Of a DNA stretch of 64,000 nucleotides, positions 42,507-53,391 are shown one piece after another. Under the pieces are notes generated by a model. That model saw only the letters and a list, made by a program, of their open reading frames with translations, ran no database searches and had not been told where the DNA came from. Positions within the stretch are counted from its first letter, which is position 1. Every line of letters starts with the position of its first letter. The position numbers were made by a program, and so were the translations under genes. This stretch comes from Mesostigma viride (taxonomy: Eukaryota; Streptophyta; Mesostigmatophyceae; Mesostigmatales; Mesostigmataceae), in NCBI GenBank assembly GCA_009746045.1, contig RPFO01000584.1:1023843-1087842 (forward strand). The letters run 5' to 3'.

Positions 42507-43911
42507 TGCTGCCGACCTCTTCGGACGCGATCCCAGTTGGCGGCGTTGTCTGTGTATTTCAGCCCCTGGGCGCCTTCCGCTGTGGTTGACTCGACATCAG
42601 GTGTCTTGAGTTGTGAGCCACAGTTGTAAACGCCACAGCCGAGCAAAGGCCAAAATATGGATCACCGCAGTCGTCATCAACGACTACGGGAGGTGCTCGC
42701 GTGCAGAACTGACCAATGCGGTCGATGCAGCTAGGAGGACCACCAAGCTGAATCACGTCTTGCCTGTGCGGAGATGCGCGCGCAAGCGCTGAACTCGTCA
42801 TGTACATGCTGGCGCGTGCGCGCCCGCGGACCACTGTTGCGCACCCCAACTGTTGCGTGCCCGCCACTGTGCATGGTCGCGCGCAACGTGTCCGCCACGC
42901 GCGTATTACTATCCCAGTTGTGATAAGCATCGTCGCCTGCAGCCGTGCATCCGGTAGTATATTGGTATCGGTCGACCCCATCAATTGGGTTGTCTTGGCG
43001 TTGATTGGTGTGCGCCTCTGATTCGGGTCGCTGGCGGAATTTTATATGCTGCCGCGGCCCTGCACTACTAGTGCGGTCGCCAGGGAGGGCAGCGGTGAGA
43101 GGGAAATTGATGGATTTGTGGGAAGTGGGGGAGATTCCAGGAAGGATTATGGGGGTTCCTGTTCCTGCTGTTCCAGTCCAGAGATCCAGAGTTTCCAGTC
43201 ACATTGCCCTGTGATTTGTTCCAGTTTCCATGCAGTGGTGCCTCATGTGATGAGGACACGGTATTATGTTGCTTGAGTCGACCGTGAAATGTCATGCTTG
43301 ACCTGGGGTAGGTAGCCGGCCTTAGGCCAACCTGGACCTGGTTCTTGGCGTAAGGTCCCGGTAGATAGGACAAACGTGGGAGTCGGAAGGTGGACACTAT
43401 AGGAATCACTTCGTGGTGGGAAGACAGCCAGCAGGCAAGGTGGAGCGCCCCACACCTATAATGCCAATGGATGCCCTGTACCGTCAGTACTGGGAATATC
43501 CCCGCCGTCTGGAGCAGTCTCTAGTCATGGAAGCCCCGCCATGGCGAAAAAGTCAAACGAGCTGTTCATTCAGGCGAGTCACTGTTAACCCACGCGGAGA
43601 AGTTTCTGTGGTCAAAACCCGAAAGCCCTCACGTGATAGGATCTGGCTGGTTTCCTCCCTTCGGCCTATAGTCGGGAGAGACGTTGACTACGTCAAGACT
43701 TGTTCTTGTGTGGCGAGTTTTGGGGGAATTGGTTTTACTGGCCCGTTGGAGAACAAGGGTTGGGACATAGTACCCCTATGGTCAACCTACGGCCGCGATG
43801 ATCAGCGACCGATCAGCTACTCAGACTTAATTGTTATGTGTGTTTTCTTTTCCTGTGCTTCTTCACCTCTATGACGGTAGAGACTACCGTCCCCTGGGGA
43901 GGGGGAGGAGT
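42507..43911 (+). other. Degenerate 3' part of the Ty3-type element
   Basis: An open stretch at 43413-43874 (MPMDALYRQYWEYPRRLEQS) has some protein-like composition but no family I recognise. No integrase motifs are visible. A polypurine tract GGGGAGGGGGAGGAG (43897-43911) precedes the LTR. Confidence 0.4.
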
Positions 43912-44516
43912 GTTGCGGGCCCGACCCTTGGAACCGGCGCAACAATGGAATAAATTATGTATTTTGGCTTGTTGTCATAGTCCGTAGGACTTTGGGACTC
44001 ATTTCAGGACTTAATTTGGGAATCGTCCCTTGGTCAGGACTTTTGTATGGAACTATGATAGTTTGTGTGATTCGGACCAGTTTTTTTGGGCCTAGGTTGA
44101 TGTATGCGATCTTCTAGGTCTAGGGGCCGGTGCAGTCGCGCCGCGCTGCGTACTTTATAGCTGGTTGAGATATTGTACTCATGCGTGGATTCTGTAGCCT
44201 GGCGAGGGTCGATGTCGACCCGAGGATCTTGTGTGGACTGCATGTTTCGGAATTCTCTGGAAGGTAGGCGCCATGTCGGCGCCCCTTGCCAGCTTGGTGG
44301 CAGACCTATAGGTGAAATTGGTCCGAGGACAAGAGTCTCGTCCTCTTGGTTCGATGAATGTAAAGTGCGATGAAGCCTACACATTGAACCTGGGGCACTT
44401 ATCCATTTGTAATTGGTCTTGCTACATATGTAGCCATTATAAGTTTGTATTAAATAGCTTGGCATCAAGTCGTGGTGCCAGATATCTCACGACCCCAGTC
44501 GTGAAGCGCAATCTGC
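43912..44516 (+). repeat. Putative 3' LTR of the Ty3-type element
   Basis: Begins TGTTGCGGGCCCGACCC immediately after the polypurine tract and ends at about ...GCGCAATCTGCA. A 40-bp part (44125-44165) is closely similar to 62910-62955, so a fragment of the same LTR family lies there. Confidence 0.6.
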
Positions 44517-44614
44517 ATTAGGCCACCTTGATTCCTCCCATTACCGGCATAGTTGATCTTTCGCGAAGTAGCTCAGGTTTAGGTGTAAATCTGGGCACGT
44601 TACAGCGCCGCTGC

Positions 44615-45093
44615 TTATATAATGGTGCCGGTGATGTATGGCATGCCGAGGTACAGGTCCTCGTTGCGAACATGGGCAGCATATCCTACTCTGAAAATGG
44701 ATCGCAGCATGTTGGTGACCGCGCCGTCCAGCTTTCGGGCCAGGTCGGCTGTGAGGGTCCACGTCTTGGCCCCATACGGAGGAACAAGAAGGACGAGGAA
44801 GCACGATGGACTGGAGGTGAGCTGATGCTGCCGGTGAGCACAAGAGGCCCACACCACCTTGACCCGGCGCGTCGCCTCCACCATTTAATGGAACCGCCAG
44901 CCCGCGCGGAGGTCGTCGACCAGAAGAGTCCGTTGACCCCTTGCTGAGGGTCGACGGTGCGCCGATGCTCCTGGACCCCGAGGACGGCGATCTTGTTGTC
45001 GGCGCACAAGGCGATCAGCGCGTCGACGCGTTGGCGTGCGGGGGTGCCGCCGCTCCTAGAAGGATCTGCAGGGAGGGTGCGCACGTTAAAGCT
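44615..45093 (-). pseudogene. LINE: AP endonuclease start fused to RT C-terminus (internal deletion)
   Basis: Reading leftward from 45093: SFNVRTLPADPSRSGG, RVDALIALCADNKIAVLGVQ and EHRRTVDPQQGVNGLF, the start of an endonuclease/exonuclease/phosphatase domain. After a frame change near 44850 it continues YGAKTWTLTADLARKLDGAV ... FRVGYAAHVRNEDLYLGMP, the typical LINE RT C-terminal segment. Most of the endonuclease and all RT catalytic motifs are missing. With ORF1 at 46826-47556 on the same strand it may be one LINE, split by element B. Confidence 0.75.
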
Positions 45094-45119
45094 TGCAATA
45101 CCAAGAATGGGCCGTTGCC

Positions 45120-45222
45120 CTATTGGCGGGGGGGTGGGGGTGGAGGTGGGGGTGGAGAAGGGTAGTGCTGGAGGTGGGGGTGGGGGTGGAGGGGGGGGGG
45201 GGGAGGAGGGTGGCGATTGGGG
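45120..45222 (+). repeat. G-rich tract GGGGGTGGAGG
   Basis: About 100 bp of G runs broken by T and A, directly left of element B. Confidence 0.8.
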
Positions 45223-46577
45223 TTAACCCATAGTCCGGGAATGGGTTTTTGGCATTTTTTGACCCCTGAAAATGAAAAAAATCATAACTCATAGACCACA
45301 ACTCCAAATACCCCCAACCAAGGTGCTAGGAATATCTACACTTCAAGAGCTTTCAGAATATGCAATAATATCATGAGTTTATAAAGTGGTTTGCAAGATA
45401 TTTAATGTCAAAGTTGGCCAAAAGACGATCATTTTCAGGCAAGGGAAATCCCCTTAGTAGTTTACCCCTGCAGGGAGGGTTCTAAAAAATTATTCTGGGG
45501 TTGGACAATGTCAATAGATAGTGCCACCATGCTTTCCTTGGGTCAGACCGCACGGATAGCCCATCTGACCTATATAATGCGCTCACTTACGTGTGTGGGT
45601 TACGCGCGCGTATGCAGCTATCCATGAATTGCCACACACTTATGCATTGTATACAGCCACATAGGACTGTCAAAAGTGCTGGAAAACAAAGAAGTTGCTA
45701 AACCAGCACCAACGGAATGGCATCCTCCAAAGAAACACCACAAACTGAGCAGATTTGGGGCTAATAGCACTCATACAGCAGGCATGGAAACCTGCTGCAA
45801 GAGGCACTGATACACTCGTGAAACAAGGATGCATAAACGACAGGTTCCCGTGCAAACGACATGCAAACACGTTGCCGTACCTGGCTCGATCACGACCTTT
45901 CCGGGTTCTGCTGGCCGGGACCCTCATATCTCACACGGGCTAATGCTTTCCAGGCATAGGCCGCCATAGCCTGATAATGCATGCATCCTTTATGATTACC
46001 AGGTTGATGTTCTGTGCAAAGATGACCTATAAACGCATCCGAATTCACAGGGACGCTGCTGCGGATGTCCAGTACCAAAACTGGGTGCTCGGGCTGGCGA
46101 AGCCTGCCCGGCCATAAGAAGAAAATCGAAATATGACGTGCAATTACTCATCTGGTACTGGCGACCAAGAAATCAGTAATTACCTACCTGTATTTTCCCA
46201 ATGCTATACATCTGGCCACCCCTGACCTACGAAAATCACGCATCATCATTCTGAGCAACATTCTGAACCGTTACAAGCCGCGAGACGCAAATTTCCATGA
46301 CAACGGCACGCTGGCAGCCATATCTAGTTACGCGCGCGCGCGAGTGAAAATTTCCCGCCAAAGTCACGTGATACTTTCTCAATACACGTTGTAATTACCA
46401 GGCTATGGCGAATATTACCCCCAAACCTATGCATCACCTTCGTCCCTACTAAGTGTTCCCAGACCCACCGGACAACTTCCCTCCGTCACGGGTGGCGCGG
46501 CGCTCCTGGAATTGAGCGCCGCGCCACCGGGGGTCAAACAGTTCGATATATCGAACTGTTTCCGGACTATGGGTTAA
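45223..46577. mobile_element. piggyBac-like non-autonomous element B (TTAA-flanked, 1.36 kb)
   Basis: TTAA-CCCATAGTCCG (45223) to CGGACTATGGG-TTAA (46577). In opposite orientation to element A and similar along most of its length, including the region near TATCACGTGA and the block near AACTCCAAATACCCC. Next to the right terminus is a hairpin CAGTTCGATATATCGAACTG (46540-46559), where element A has an unrelated hairpin at the same place. No transposase is encoded. Confidence 0.8.
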
Positions 46578-46825
46578 TGCTTGTCAACGCATGGAGTCTT
46601 TCTTTCAGGGCGGATATGCGTCGTCTCCGTCCTGTCTGGGGTTGCCGGCGTGTAGACTGATGAGCCTCATCCCGCTCAAGGCGGGCCAGGAGGCGTGTGA
46701 GGCTGGTAAACTGGCGGGAAGGTTGACCGTGGCGTGCCTGGCGACCTTGCATCCTGGTCATGCTCGCACGGTGCGACATGAGGATGGAAAGGGGCTTGTT
46801 TATTAATAAAGGCTGTGCCCAAAGC

Positions 46826-47556
46826 CTATCGTACCGCGAGGCCGCGAGGGTGTGCCCTTACCGGGCGCCCTCCATACTGGGGACGTGCGTTGACGACGAC
46901 GATGCAGCCGGGGCAGGCTTGGGGCGTGGCTTGGTTGGGCCGCTTGTTAGGAGCTTGCACAGCCGTGTGCTTCCCGTCGATGAAAAGGACGGGGGTGTCG
47001 TTGACAAGGCGGACGTAGGTGCGAATGCCATCGCGCCTGGCCTGGACCGCTGCCTCGCTGCCCAGCAAGCAATTCTTGATGAGGAGATGGGCTGGGGAGA
47101 GTACTAGATCGTCGAGGCTGGGCGCGTTTCTCCCGCCCAGGAGCTTGCGGGCCTGCAGGACTTTCACCTTGCTGGCCACGTTCGTGAAGGTCACCCGGAT
47201 GGGGCCAGGTTGGCCTGCCATCCATGCTGCCGACTCAATGCGGATGCGTTCGTCGCCCAGATGAAGCCGGCCCACTATATGAGGCTCTGGTGCAGGCGTT
47301 GTGCAAGCATGAGGTCCGTTTCCTGGTGAGGCACGACCTCGAAATAACGTATCACAAGACTGCGTGATCGTTGGTCTTCCTCGACTGCGGTCTTGTGGGC
47401 TGCTGCCCCCCTCCGTGCAGCGTCCGCCATCATGTTAGCAATGTCCGCCTGCTTCACCATGGTAGCATAGCTGGGAGGTGCGGGGGCGGCTTGCTGGGGC
47501 GAGGTGGCCAGGGCTGCCTTCACCTCAGCCATGCTGGTGCGTAGCTCAGCGGTCAT
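46826..47556 (-). pseudogene. LINE ORF1 protein (L1-like, RNA-binding)
   Basis: N-terminal part 47556-47275: MTAELRTSMAEVKAALATSP ... DQRSRSLVIRYFEVVPHQET. After a one-base shift the frame continues RLHLGDERIRIESAAWMAGQ, VTFTNVASKVKVLQARKLLG, LDDLVLSPAHLLIKNCLLGS and RDGIRTYVRLVNDTPVLFID. This pattern resembles the RRM and C-terminal domains of L1-type ORF1 proteins. Stop at 46826. Confidence 0.65.
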
Positions 47557-48180
47557 GGCTATATAAAGGCTAGGGCATGGCCTCTCATCAGAGAGTGACT
47601 CTCTGTATATGCAGGGCTGAGCTAAATTCTTAATGCATCATCCATGGGGGTCCCCATTATAGGCAGGGCGTGGCTAAACTCTTAATGCATCATCCATGGG
47701 GGCCATTATGGGCGCACATGCGCGTGGGCCACGACTTGACCCTGGCGCAGCAACAACGGCGACGGGAGCTATGGCCGACCTACCTCCAGCTCCGGCAGAC
47801 CAAGGCGGGCCAGCCGGTGTACTGGAAGGGGGCGGCCATCTACGTCGGCCACAAGCCCTGGCACGTGACCCCCTCGACCACCACGGCCCTGGCGACTTCA
47901 GCAGCCCCAGCCTAGGGGACTACAGCAGCAGTAGTGTAGAATAGTTAAGACAGTGGCCTTGTACATGCCCGCCTACTACAGGCACTATACCAGCTGAGGC
48001 CTAGCATTTTTAGTCATGTACATGTGTGCCTATGATGAGCCACCCTCCAGATGATGCCTAGCTTTATTTAATTATGCAGTGCCCATGCAGGGAGTCACTC
48101 TCTGCTGAGAAGCCATGCCCTAACTCTTGTATAGCCATGATGATCTTCCCCACCTATGACGGGCTCCCCTTAGCTGGGAG
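47557..48180 (-). other. LINE 5' leader with tandem duplication
   Basis: A segment of about 55 bp containing CTTAATGCATCATCCATGGG occurs twice (about 47603-47656 and 47657-47704). No gene is supported in the rest. Confidence 0.45.
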
Positions 48181-48355
48181 TTGCCCGAGACTCTGGGTGG
48201 TGCAGGTGCCCTGGTGCAACTAGAGCAAGTGTTGTTTACATTCCCACCCTTGCAGGAAGTAGCTTAGAATGTATTATAGGCCATATGCCCCTTCTCTGGG
48301 CTATGTGCTACAGATACTCCCAACAGAGTTATGTTCCTAATTAATTAATTAATTA
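48180..48355. repeat. Dispersed repeat copy 1
   Basis: Contains CTTGCAGGAAGTAGC, CATATGCCCCTTCTC and ACTCCCAACAGAGTTATGTT, then AATTAATTAATTAATT. The same order occurs at 49262-49401 continued at 50050-50111, where a LINE insertion splits it. Confidence 0.8.
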
Positions 48356-48413
48356 ATGCGCGTGGGCCACATGGTAGGCTAAGCCTTACTAATCTACACT
48401 ACTGCTATATTCC

Positions 48414-48722
48414 CTAGACTGGGGGTGCCTCGAGGACATGGGTGCGCTGTTCCACGGTGGCCCGGAGTTCCTCTTCGACGTAGTCAGGGTCACCCACAGG
48501 GACGCCCAGGCACGAGAAACCACGCGTCCGCGCCAATGCCCCCGGGATAGCCGCGGGGAAGCCAGTGGGGCAGTCCCCCTGGGGCGAAAAGACTGCACCC
48601 TTGGGGAGGGTGAGCAGAAGGTTGATGGCCGCCATGGCCACTTCAAGGGCAGCCAGGGCTGCAACCACAGCGTCGGCCGGGCGGGGCATGGATATCGTCC
48701 ATATAGGCGAGGAGCTAGCACG
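48414..48722 (-). pseudogene. LINE reverse transcriptase fragment with YMDD box
   Basis: Reading leftward: LAYMDDIHAPP with the catalytic YMDDI at 48691-48705. After a one-base shift, ADAVVAALAALEVAMAAINL, LTLPKGAVFSPQGDCP and GFSCLGVPVGDPDYVEEELR follow, the usual segment after the LINE RT active site. Truncated on both sides. Confidence 0.75.
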
Positions 48723-48776
48723 ACATCCGGGTGCATGCGTAGTTTTTATATATCAGAATAACAAGAAGAAAAAGTA

Positions 48777-49261
48777 AAGTAAAAAAGTGAAATGAAAATG
48801 ACGTGGGGATGGAGACCCCTTACAACAACCAGAAAATGAGTTTGCGAGGTGTGAGAACTTAATTGTAGTAGTGACGAAGATAAAGCAGCCCAAAGATGCG
48901 ATGAGGGTTACCGAAGATGTGTGGAGGCAAACGGACCTGCAAAGCTGGGAAGCGACGTTGAGAGTAGGTAGTAGCCTGGAAAATGCAAAGGAAAATATGA
49001 CTGGACTGCCGGAGATATTAATTAATTAATCAGTTAATTATTTAATGCTCAATCCGCAGCTCCTTAACGGGACTGCGTGATTCATGACGCAGTCAATTAT
49101 CTGTCACGCGCTCTTACACCTGGGCCTTGGCTTTTGTCGGGCTGTCTGTATCATACCACTATTTTTTTTGCGTTTTCTTGCTTTCCCCACTGCTCGTCCG
49201 ACCCTTTCGCTTCCTCGACCTTGAGCAGACCCCTACCTTTCAAGAGTAGATCCACCCCATG
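48777..49261. other. No gene seen
   Basis: A-rich start after the LINE fragment, then unremarkable sequence with an ATTAATTAATTAAT run at 49018-49030. Confidence 0.4.
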
Positions 49262-49401
49262 CCAGGCCCCCCCTTAAGTGCTCTGAGAGATCGTGGTGGT
49301 GCAGGTGCCCTTGGTGCACCTAGAGCAGGTGTAGTTTACATCCCTACCCTTGCAGGAAGTAGCCTAGAATGTATATATGCCATATGCCCCTTCTCAGGGA
49401 T
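49262..49401. repeat. Dispersed repeat copy 2, left half (continues at 50050-50111)
   Basis: Matches copy 1 at 48180-48355 and is cut at TTCTCAGGGAT by the LINE insertion. It resumes at CTCAGGGATATGTGCTAC. Confidence 0.8.
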
Positions 49402-50049
49402 TTTTTTAAAAACAAAATAACATGCCTCCGTTGGGAGATCATGTAGCACAAATTCCTTGATGGGTGGTGGAAAGGAGAGAGCCGCGTAATCTAACTATCC
49501 TAACGCTAATCTACCTAGTCTAGAAAAATCCTGACTGCCCTATTCATCAAAACGCCTCCTCCTCTTGGGGGGAGGGGGCTTGCCCACAGGGTCGGCTGCG
49601 TGTGAGCCTTGACAATCTTCTGCCACCGTGTCTTGTTCTGCATGGCAGTCCAAAGAAGAGAGAGAGAGTGGATGCGGTATTCAAACTGGGCTGGGACCAG
49701 TAGGTCATCCAGCAACATCTGTACGTAGTTCGTGACATGTTTCCCTACCATTTTGGCAATGCCCTTGGGGCCAGGCCAGGTCAGAATGTGCCGCCCTGGC
49801 TGGCCAAGCCGCTGGGGGCCTGCCAGACCAAGGGCGGTGTCGACCTGGCTGGTGCGAGCAAGGTGGCCTACAAGTGCTATCCTACGCTGTCTAATCTCGT
49901 CCGAAATACGAGGCATGCCCTGATACAAAGACTCTAATGACGGGCGCTTGGAAAACCCTACGTTCAGGACCTGTCGGAGCATCCTGTAAACTGTGCCGTT
50001 TAGCTTAGCTGCCAGTGTGGGTGTGAGTGTCCACGCCTCGGCGCCATAC
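49402..50049 (-). mobile_element. 5'-truncated LINE insertion with target-site duplication
   Basis: CTCAGGGAT occurs at 49393-49401 and 50050-50058. Between them is a minus-strand LINE 3' end: EYGAEAWTLTPTLAAKLNGT, SLESLYQGMPRISDEIRQRR, IALVGHLARTSQVDTALG and a stop at about 49515. A T-rich start at 49402 (an A-rich tail on the element's strand) follows. This is the classic outcome of target-primed reverse transcription with 5' truncation. Confidence 0.85.
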
Positions 50050-50111
50050 TCAGGGATATGTGCTACATGTACTCCCAACGGAGTTATGTTCCTAATTAAT
50101 TAATTAATTGA

Positions 50112-50400
50112 GTAGATTCTGATTTGGCACGCCGCAAAGGTGAAAACCATTTGCGTTCAGTGCCGGTCCGCGGAAAACGCGGAAAAACGCGATCTGCAAA
50201 TGAATCCAGGCCGGAATCGAACTGGGGACCTCTCGCACCAATTTTGCTGACTATAGGACGGACGTCTCCGGATCCTAGGGCAACGCCAACTGACACCTAC
50301 AGTCATCCGCAAAAGTTCTCCTTTTCGGGGAGTGATGCAAGCCTTTCGGATTTGGTACTAGATAAATCATTCGAGATCTGTGTGTAGGAGTACTACACAC
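50112..50400 (-). repeat. tRNA-related (SINE-like) segment
   Basis: On the minus strand TATAGTCAGCAAAATTGG resembles an A-box region and AGTTCGATTCC a B-box, about 30 bp apart (50215-50265). The anticodon arm is not recognisable, so it is not a functional tRNA. Confidence 0.5.
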
Positions 50401-50914
50401 GTGTCTGCACGATAGATCGTTACTCCTAGAGAGTCACCATGCTACCGCGATTTCGCATCTGTCCTCAAAGACAGGCTGTATTGCCCAAGTAATGGCCTTG
50501 GTTGCCCATGCGACAGTTGACTATAGAGTAAGATAATTATCCTCCACGCATGATGTTCAGTCTATGGGTTGTCGTTGGAAAAAGTTTCAATTCTCGCCAT
50601 GACGACGGTAGTCAAAATATCATCTTCAATGTAATAAAAATTTTAAGACAAAAGTTTTAGTACCAGGTACGTAGCTAGCACAGTGCTACATGTACCATAA
50701 CCATAGGTAAAGCGCAGCGGGGTGCTATCACTGCAAGGAATCGCTTGTAAACGTGAACAAATTGCAGTTCACCATTACTCTTTGTCAAGCATTGAGCATG
50801 ACTGCCAGGAATATACATATGAAAGCCAGCATGGCTCATTCCACGAAAACCCTGGGGCGTTTCGCCGTTCCATGGTTTCCTAACAAGCTGGCCTTTCTCC
50901 GCTGTTTATTTCTC
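50401..50914. other. 3' flank of the EF-hand gene, no gene seen
   Basis: Nothing coding that I can support. Part of 50640-50914 may be the 3' untranslated region of the minus-strand gene to the right. AT-rich segments occur near 50630-50660. Confidence 0.4.
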
Positions 50915-51640
50915 TCAGTTTTGCTCCTCTTGTCCATCCTCCTCGTCTTCCACGCCAACCCACGTTGCGAATGCAAACAAGAATTCTTTGAAAGAGATTC
51001 TCCCCATCCCATCGTGGTCCATCTCATCAAAACGCTTTTCGCTGAGCACCCCGCTGCTGGCTCCAGGGGAGGCCTCACTGAACACGACCGTGACCTCATC
51101 TCTGGTCACATAGCCGTCACAATCCCGGTCAAAATGGAGAAAAGCATCAACGATGGTCTCAATGGTCTTCTCGAGCTGGACAATCTCCTTCCGCTCCTCA
51201 GTTGCATGGGGCCTGGTTAGATACACCAATGCGAGGCAGACAATGAATTCCTTGAAAGAGATAGCATGACTGTGGTCAATGTCGGCCTCTTGGAATATCT
51301 CTTTCAGGTCATTTTCGTTGAACTGAACACCGAGTCGCCTAAAGCATTCTCGCAGCTCGTTATACTCGATGGTGCCGCTTGAATCCGCATCGAATTCCTT
51401 GAACTCAATCCGGCAGTCGTTGAACGTCCGCTCGATGCGTGGGAAAGAAAGCACGATGCTGTTGAAAGACTTCTGCTTGCGATTCGGCTCGGTGCTCCGC
51501 GCCTTAATGGCCCTTTCTAACTGCCTTTCCAGCCCGGACTTCACGTCTGGCATCTTGTTCTTTTTAGCTTGGGGGGACTTGTTAGATTTTGACCTCAGTG
51601 CACGTTTCCCGTGCCCAGATTTCACCAAACAAGCACCCAT
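50915..51640 (-). CDS. Four-EF-hand calcium-binding protein, CML21/22-like
   Basis: An intact 241-residue, intronless frame. The first in-frame ATG is at 51640 (MGACLVKSGHGKR). A basic N-terminal tail of about 60 residues precedes four EF-hands. Loops: DADSSGTIEYNE (canonical), DIDHSHAISFKE (position 6 is His, not Gly, likely weaker), DRDCDGYVTRDE (canonical) and DHDGMGRISFKE (canonical). The C-terminus is acidic (EDEEDGQEEQN). Layout and segments such as LSFPRIERTFNDCRIEFKEF and EFIVCLALVYL resemble plant calmodulin-like CML21/22 proteins, which sense calcium. A TATA box lies 38 bp upstream. This is the only clearly intact host-like gene in the window. The MGAC start could allow lipid modification, but position 6 is Val, which is poor for myristoylation. 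Confidence 0.85.
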   Translation of the reverse strand: MGACLVKSGHGKRALRSKSNKSPQAKKNKMPDVKSGLERQLERAIKARSTEPNRKQKSFNSIVLSFPRIERTFNDCRIEFKEFDADSSGTIEYNELRECFRRLGVQFNENDLKEIFQEADIDHSHAISFKEFIVCLALVYLTRPHATEERKEIVQLEKTIETIVDAFLHFDRDCDGYVTRDEVTVVFSEASPGASSGVLSEKRFDEMDHDGMGRISFKEFLFAFATWVGVEDEEDGQEEQN

Positions 51641-51677
51641 GCCCAGCAAATCCCCCTCAACGCCGCGAATACCCGGC

Positions 51678-51685
51678 TATATATA
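51678..51685 (-). promoter_or_regulatory. TATA box of the EF-hand gene
   Basis: TATATATA on the minus strand, 38 bp before the ATG at 51640. Transcription starting about 30 bp downstream would give a leader of only some 5-10 bases, which also favours the ATG over any upstream codon. Confidence 0.6.
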
Positions 51686-52225
51686 CTGTATCTTTCCTGC
51701 CCATGCACAGCAGCGGGGGAGTTGACCAGAGACGCGCGCTGAGGCACACACTGGTCAAAGTAGGGCGCGCGAAATTTCCTGCGCAGTTAGCGTCATGACT
51801 CCACGGCGGGCAGGAAGGCGGCTTGCACCGGCAGGCAAACACTATGATACTTCAGAGCAAGCGGCTTGGCGTTTCCTTCATAAATCCGAGCACCGCTTGT
51901 ATGCATAGCGTTTGCTTTCGCCTGGTTTAGTGGTTGCCACTTGCCACTGGTGGCGGTCAGCGGCACCGACTAGAAAGATACCATGCAGGATCAGGTGTGC
52001 GTCTCCGACGAAGTGAACTGACAAGGCCGAGTTGTGGGGAGAGGCTCGAAGCCTGGGACCTCCGGGGTTGTTGAAGGTTGTTGAAGAAGAAGATCCTATT
52101 TATTAATTTAGCAATCTAACCCATTAGAAGTCCAGTGGCTGCCGTGGTCTAGTACAGAGGCTCCGTTTTAGCCACTGACATCTTGATAGGCTTAGCAGGG
52201 ATTAACTACTGGCTATCTAACCATA
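51686..52225. other. Upstream region of the EF-hand gene, no gene seen
   Basis: No coding evidence. The right end (52190-52225) shares GGGATTAACTACTGGCTAT with 55262-55280, part of the repeat mosaic further right. Confidence 0.4.
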
Positions 52226-52229
52226 TTAA

Positions 52230-53387
52230 AAAAGGAGCGGTGACATACAGCCATGCTATTTGGGGGCCCAATACCGCCACCGCCATGTCGAAATGTCCGG
52301 CCCCCATATTTAACTCAGGGTCCAATGCCAACCGCCGGAATGAAACTTGCTGGCCCCCAGTATGCTAGCGCCCCCCTGGGGCGCCGCCACCGGTGCGCCG
52401 ACAGCCGGCCCCCATATGTCCCCCCCCAACGCGCTGAATTCGTGTTCAGTGACCAGATCACACTTTGATCCGGGAGCAAAATGATTTGCTGTAAGTTAAG
52501 AACAAAAAACGAAATTTTTGTATCTAAGTTCCGCAGCGCTTGCTGAATTTGCCCCCTTTCCAAGGCCCGCTGACAATACTTGAGAAATTCACTTACTTGA
52601 GAACAGTGCCGTAAGCGGAACCGCCCACACAATACTTGAGAAATTCACCCATGAATGTTCGGTTTGAAACTGACCATGGATTGTTACTGGTGGATACACC
52701 TGGTGTAGACGAGCACTTGCCACGTGGCAAATCCCCTTGGGCAGTAGGCTCGCCATATGGGGGCCATGACCACCCGCCGGCAGGCTATTTCAGCCGCAGC
52801 CCCTATATTTATTTAGGGGCCGGACCAATGCAGCCACCGGCAGCCTTGGGGCCAGACCCTAGTACCCGTGAAATTTTGGCTGGGCATGTCACCGCTCCTA
52901 AATTGGTCATGGCCCCCATATGGCGAGCCTACTGCCAAAGGGAATTTGCCACGTGGCAAGTGCTCGTCTGCTGCGTTGTCTTCACACGCTTCCGCGTTGG
53001 CTACAATTCGGTTCCGCGGACACCTTTCAGCGGGGAAAGTCCCCCCGGGCTTCCGGGGCAAATTCAGCAAGCGCTGCGGAACTTCGATACTAAAATTTCG
53101 TTTTTTGTTCGTACCGTACAGCCAATCATTTTGCGCCCGGATCAAATTGTGATCTGGTCACTGAACACGAAAATTTCAGCGCGTTGGGGGGGGGCATATG
53201 GGGGCCGGCTGTCGGCGCACCGGTGGCGGCGCCCCAGGGGGGCGCTAGCATACTGGGGGCCAGCAAGTTTCATTCCGGCGGTTGGCATTGGACCCTGAGT
53301 TCAATATGGGGGCCGGACATTTCAACCTGGCGGTGGCGGTATTGGGCCCCCAAATAGCATGGCTGTATGTCACCCCTCCTGCTCCTA
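52230..53387. mobile_element. Foldback element with long nested inverted repeats, TTAA target
   Basis: Outer arms of about 325 bp (about 52231-52556 and 53055-53387) are inverse copies that share the blocks around GGTGACATACAGCC, CCCCCAGTATGCTAGC and GCAGCGCTTGCTGAATTTG. Inner arms of about 66 bp (52709-52775 and 52907-52972) form a second inverted repeat around GACGAGCACTTGCCACGTGG. TTAA flanks it at 52226-52229 and 53388-53391. The sequence at 59380-59400 (AACCATATTAAAAACCATCGGG) looks like the empty site. No protein. Confidence 0.75.
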
Positions 53388-53391
53388 TTAA

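Noticed and set aside
52636..53298. A 220-codon open frame in the foldback element
   Set aside because: It runs through both inverted arms and the central loop. Its product follows the repeat structure, not any protein pattern.
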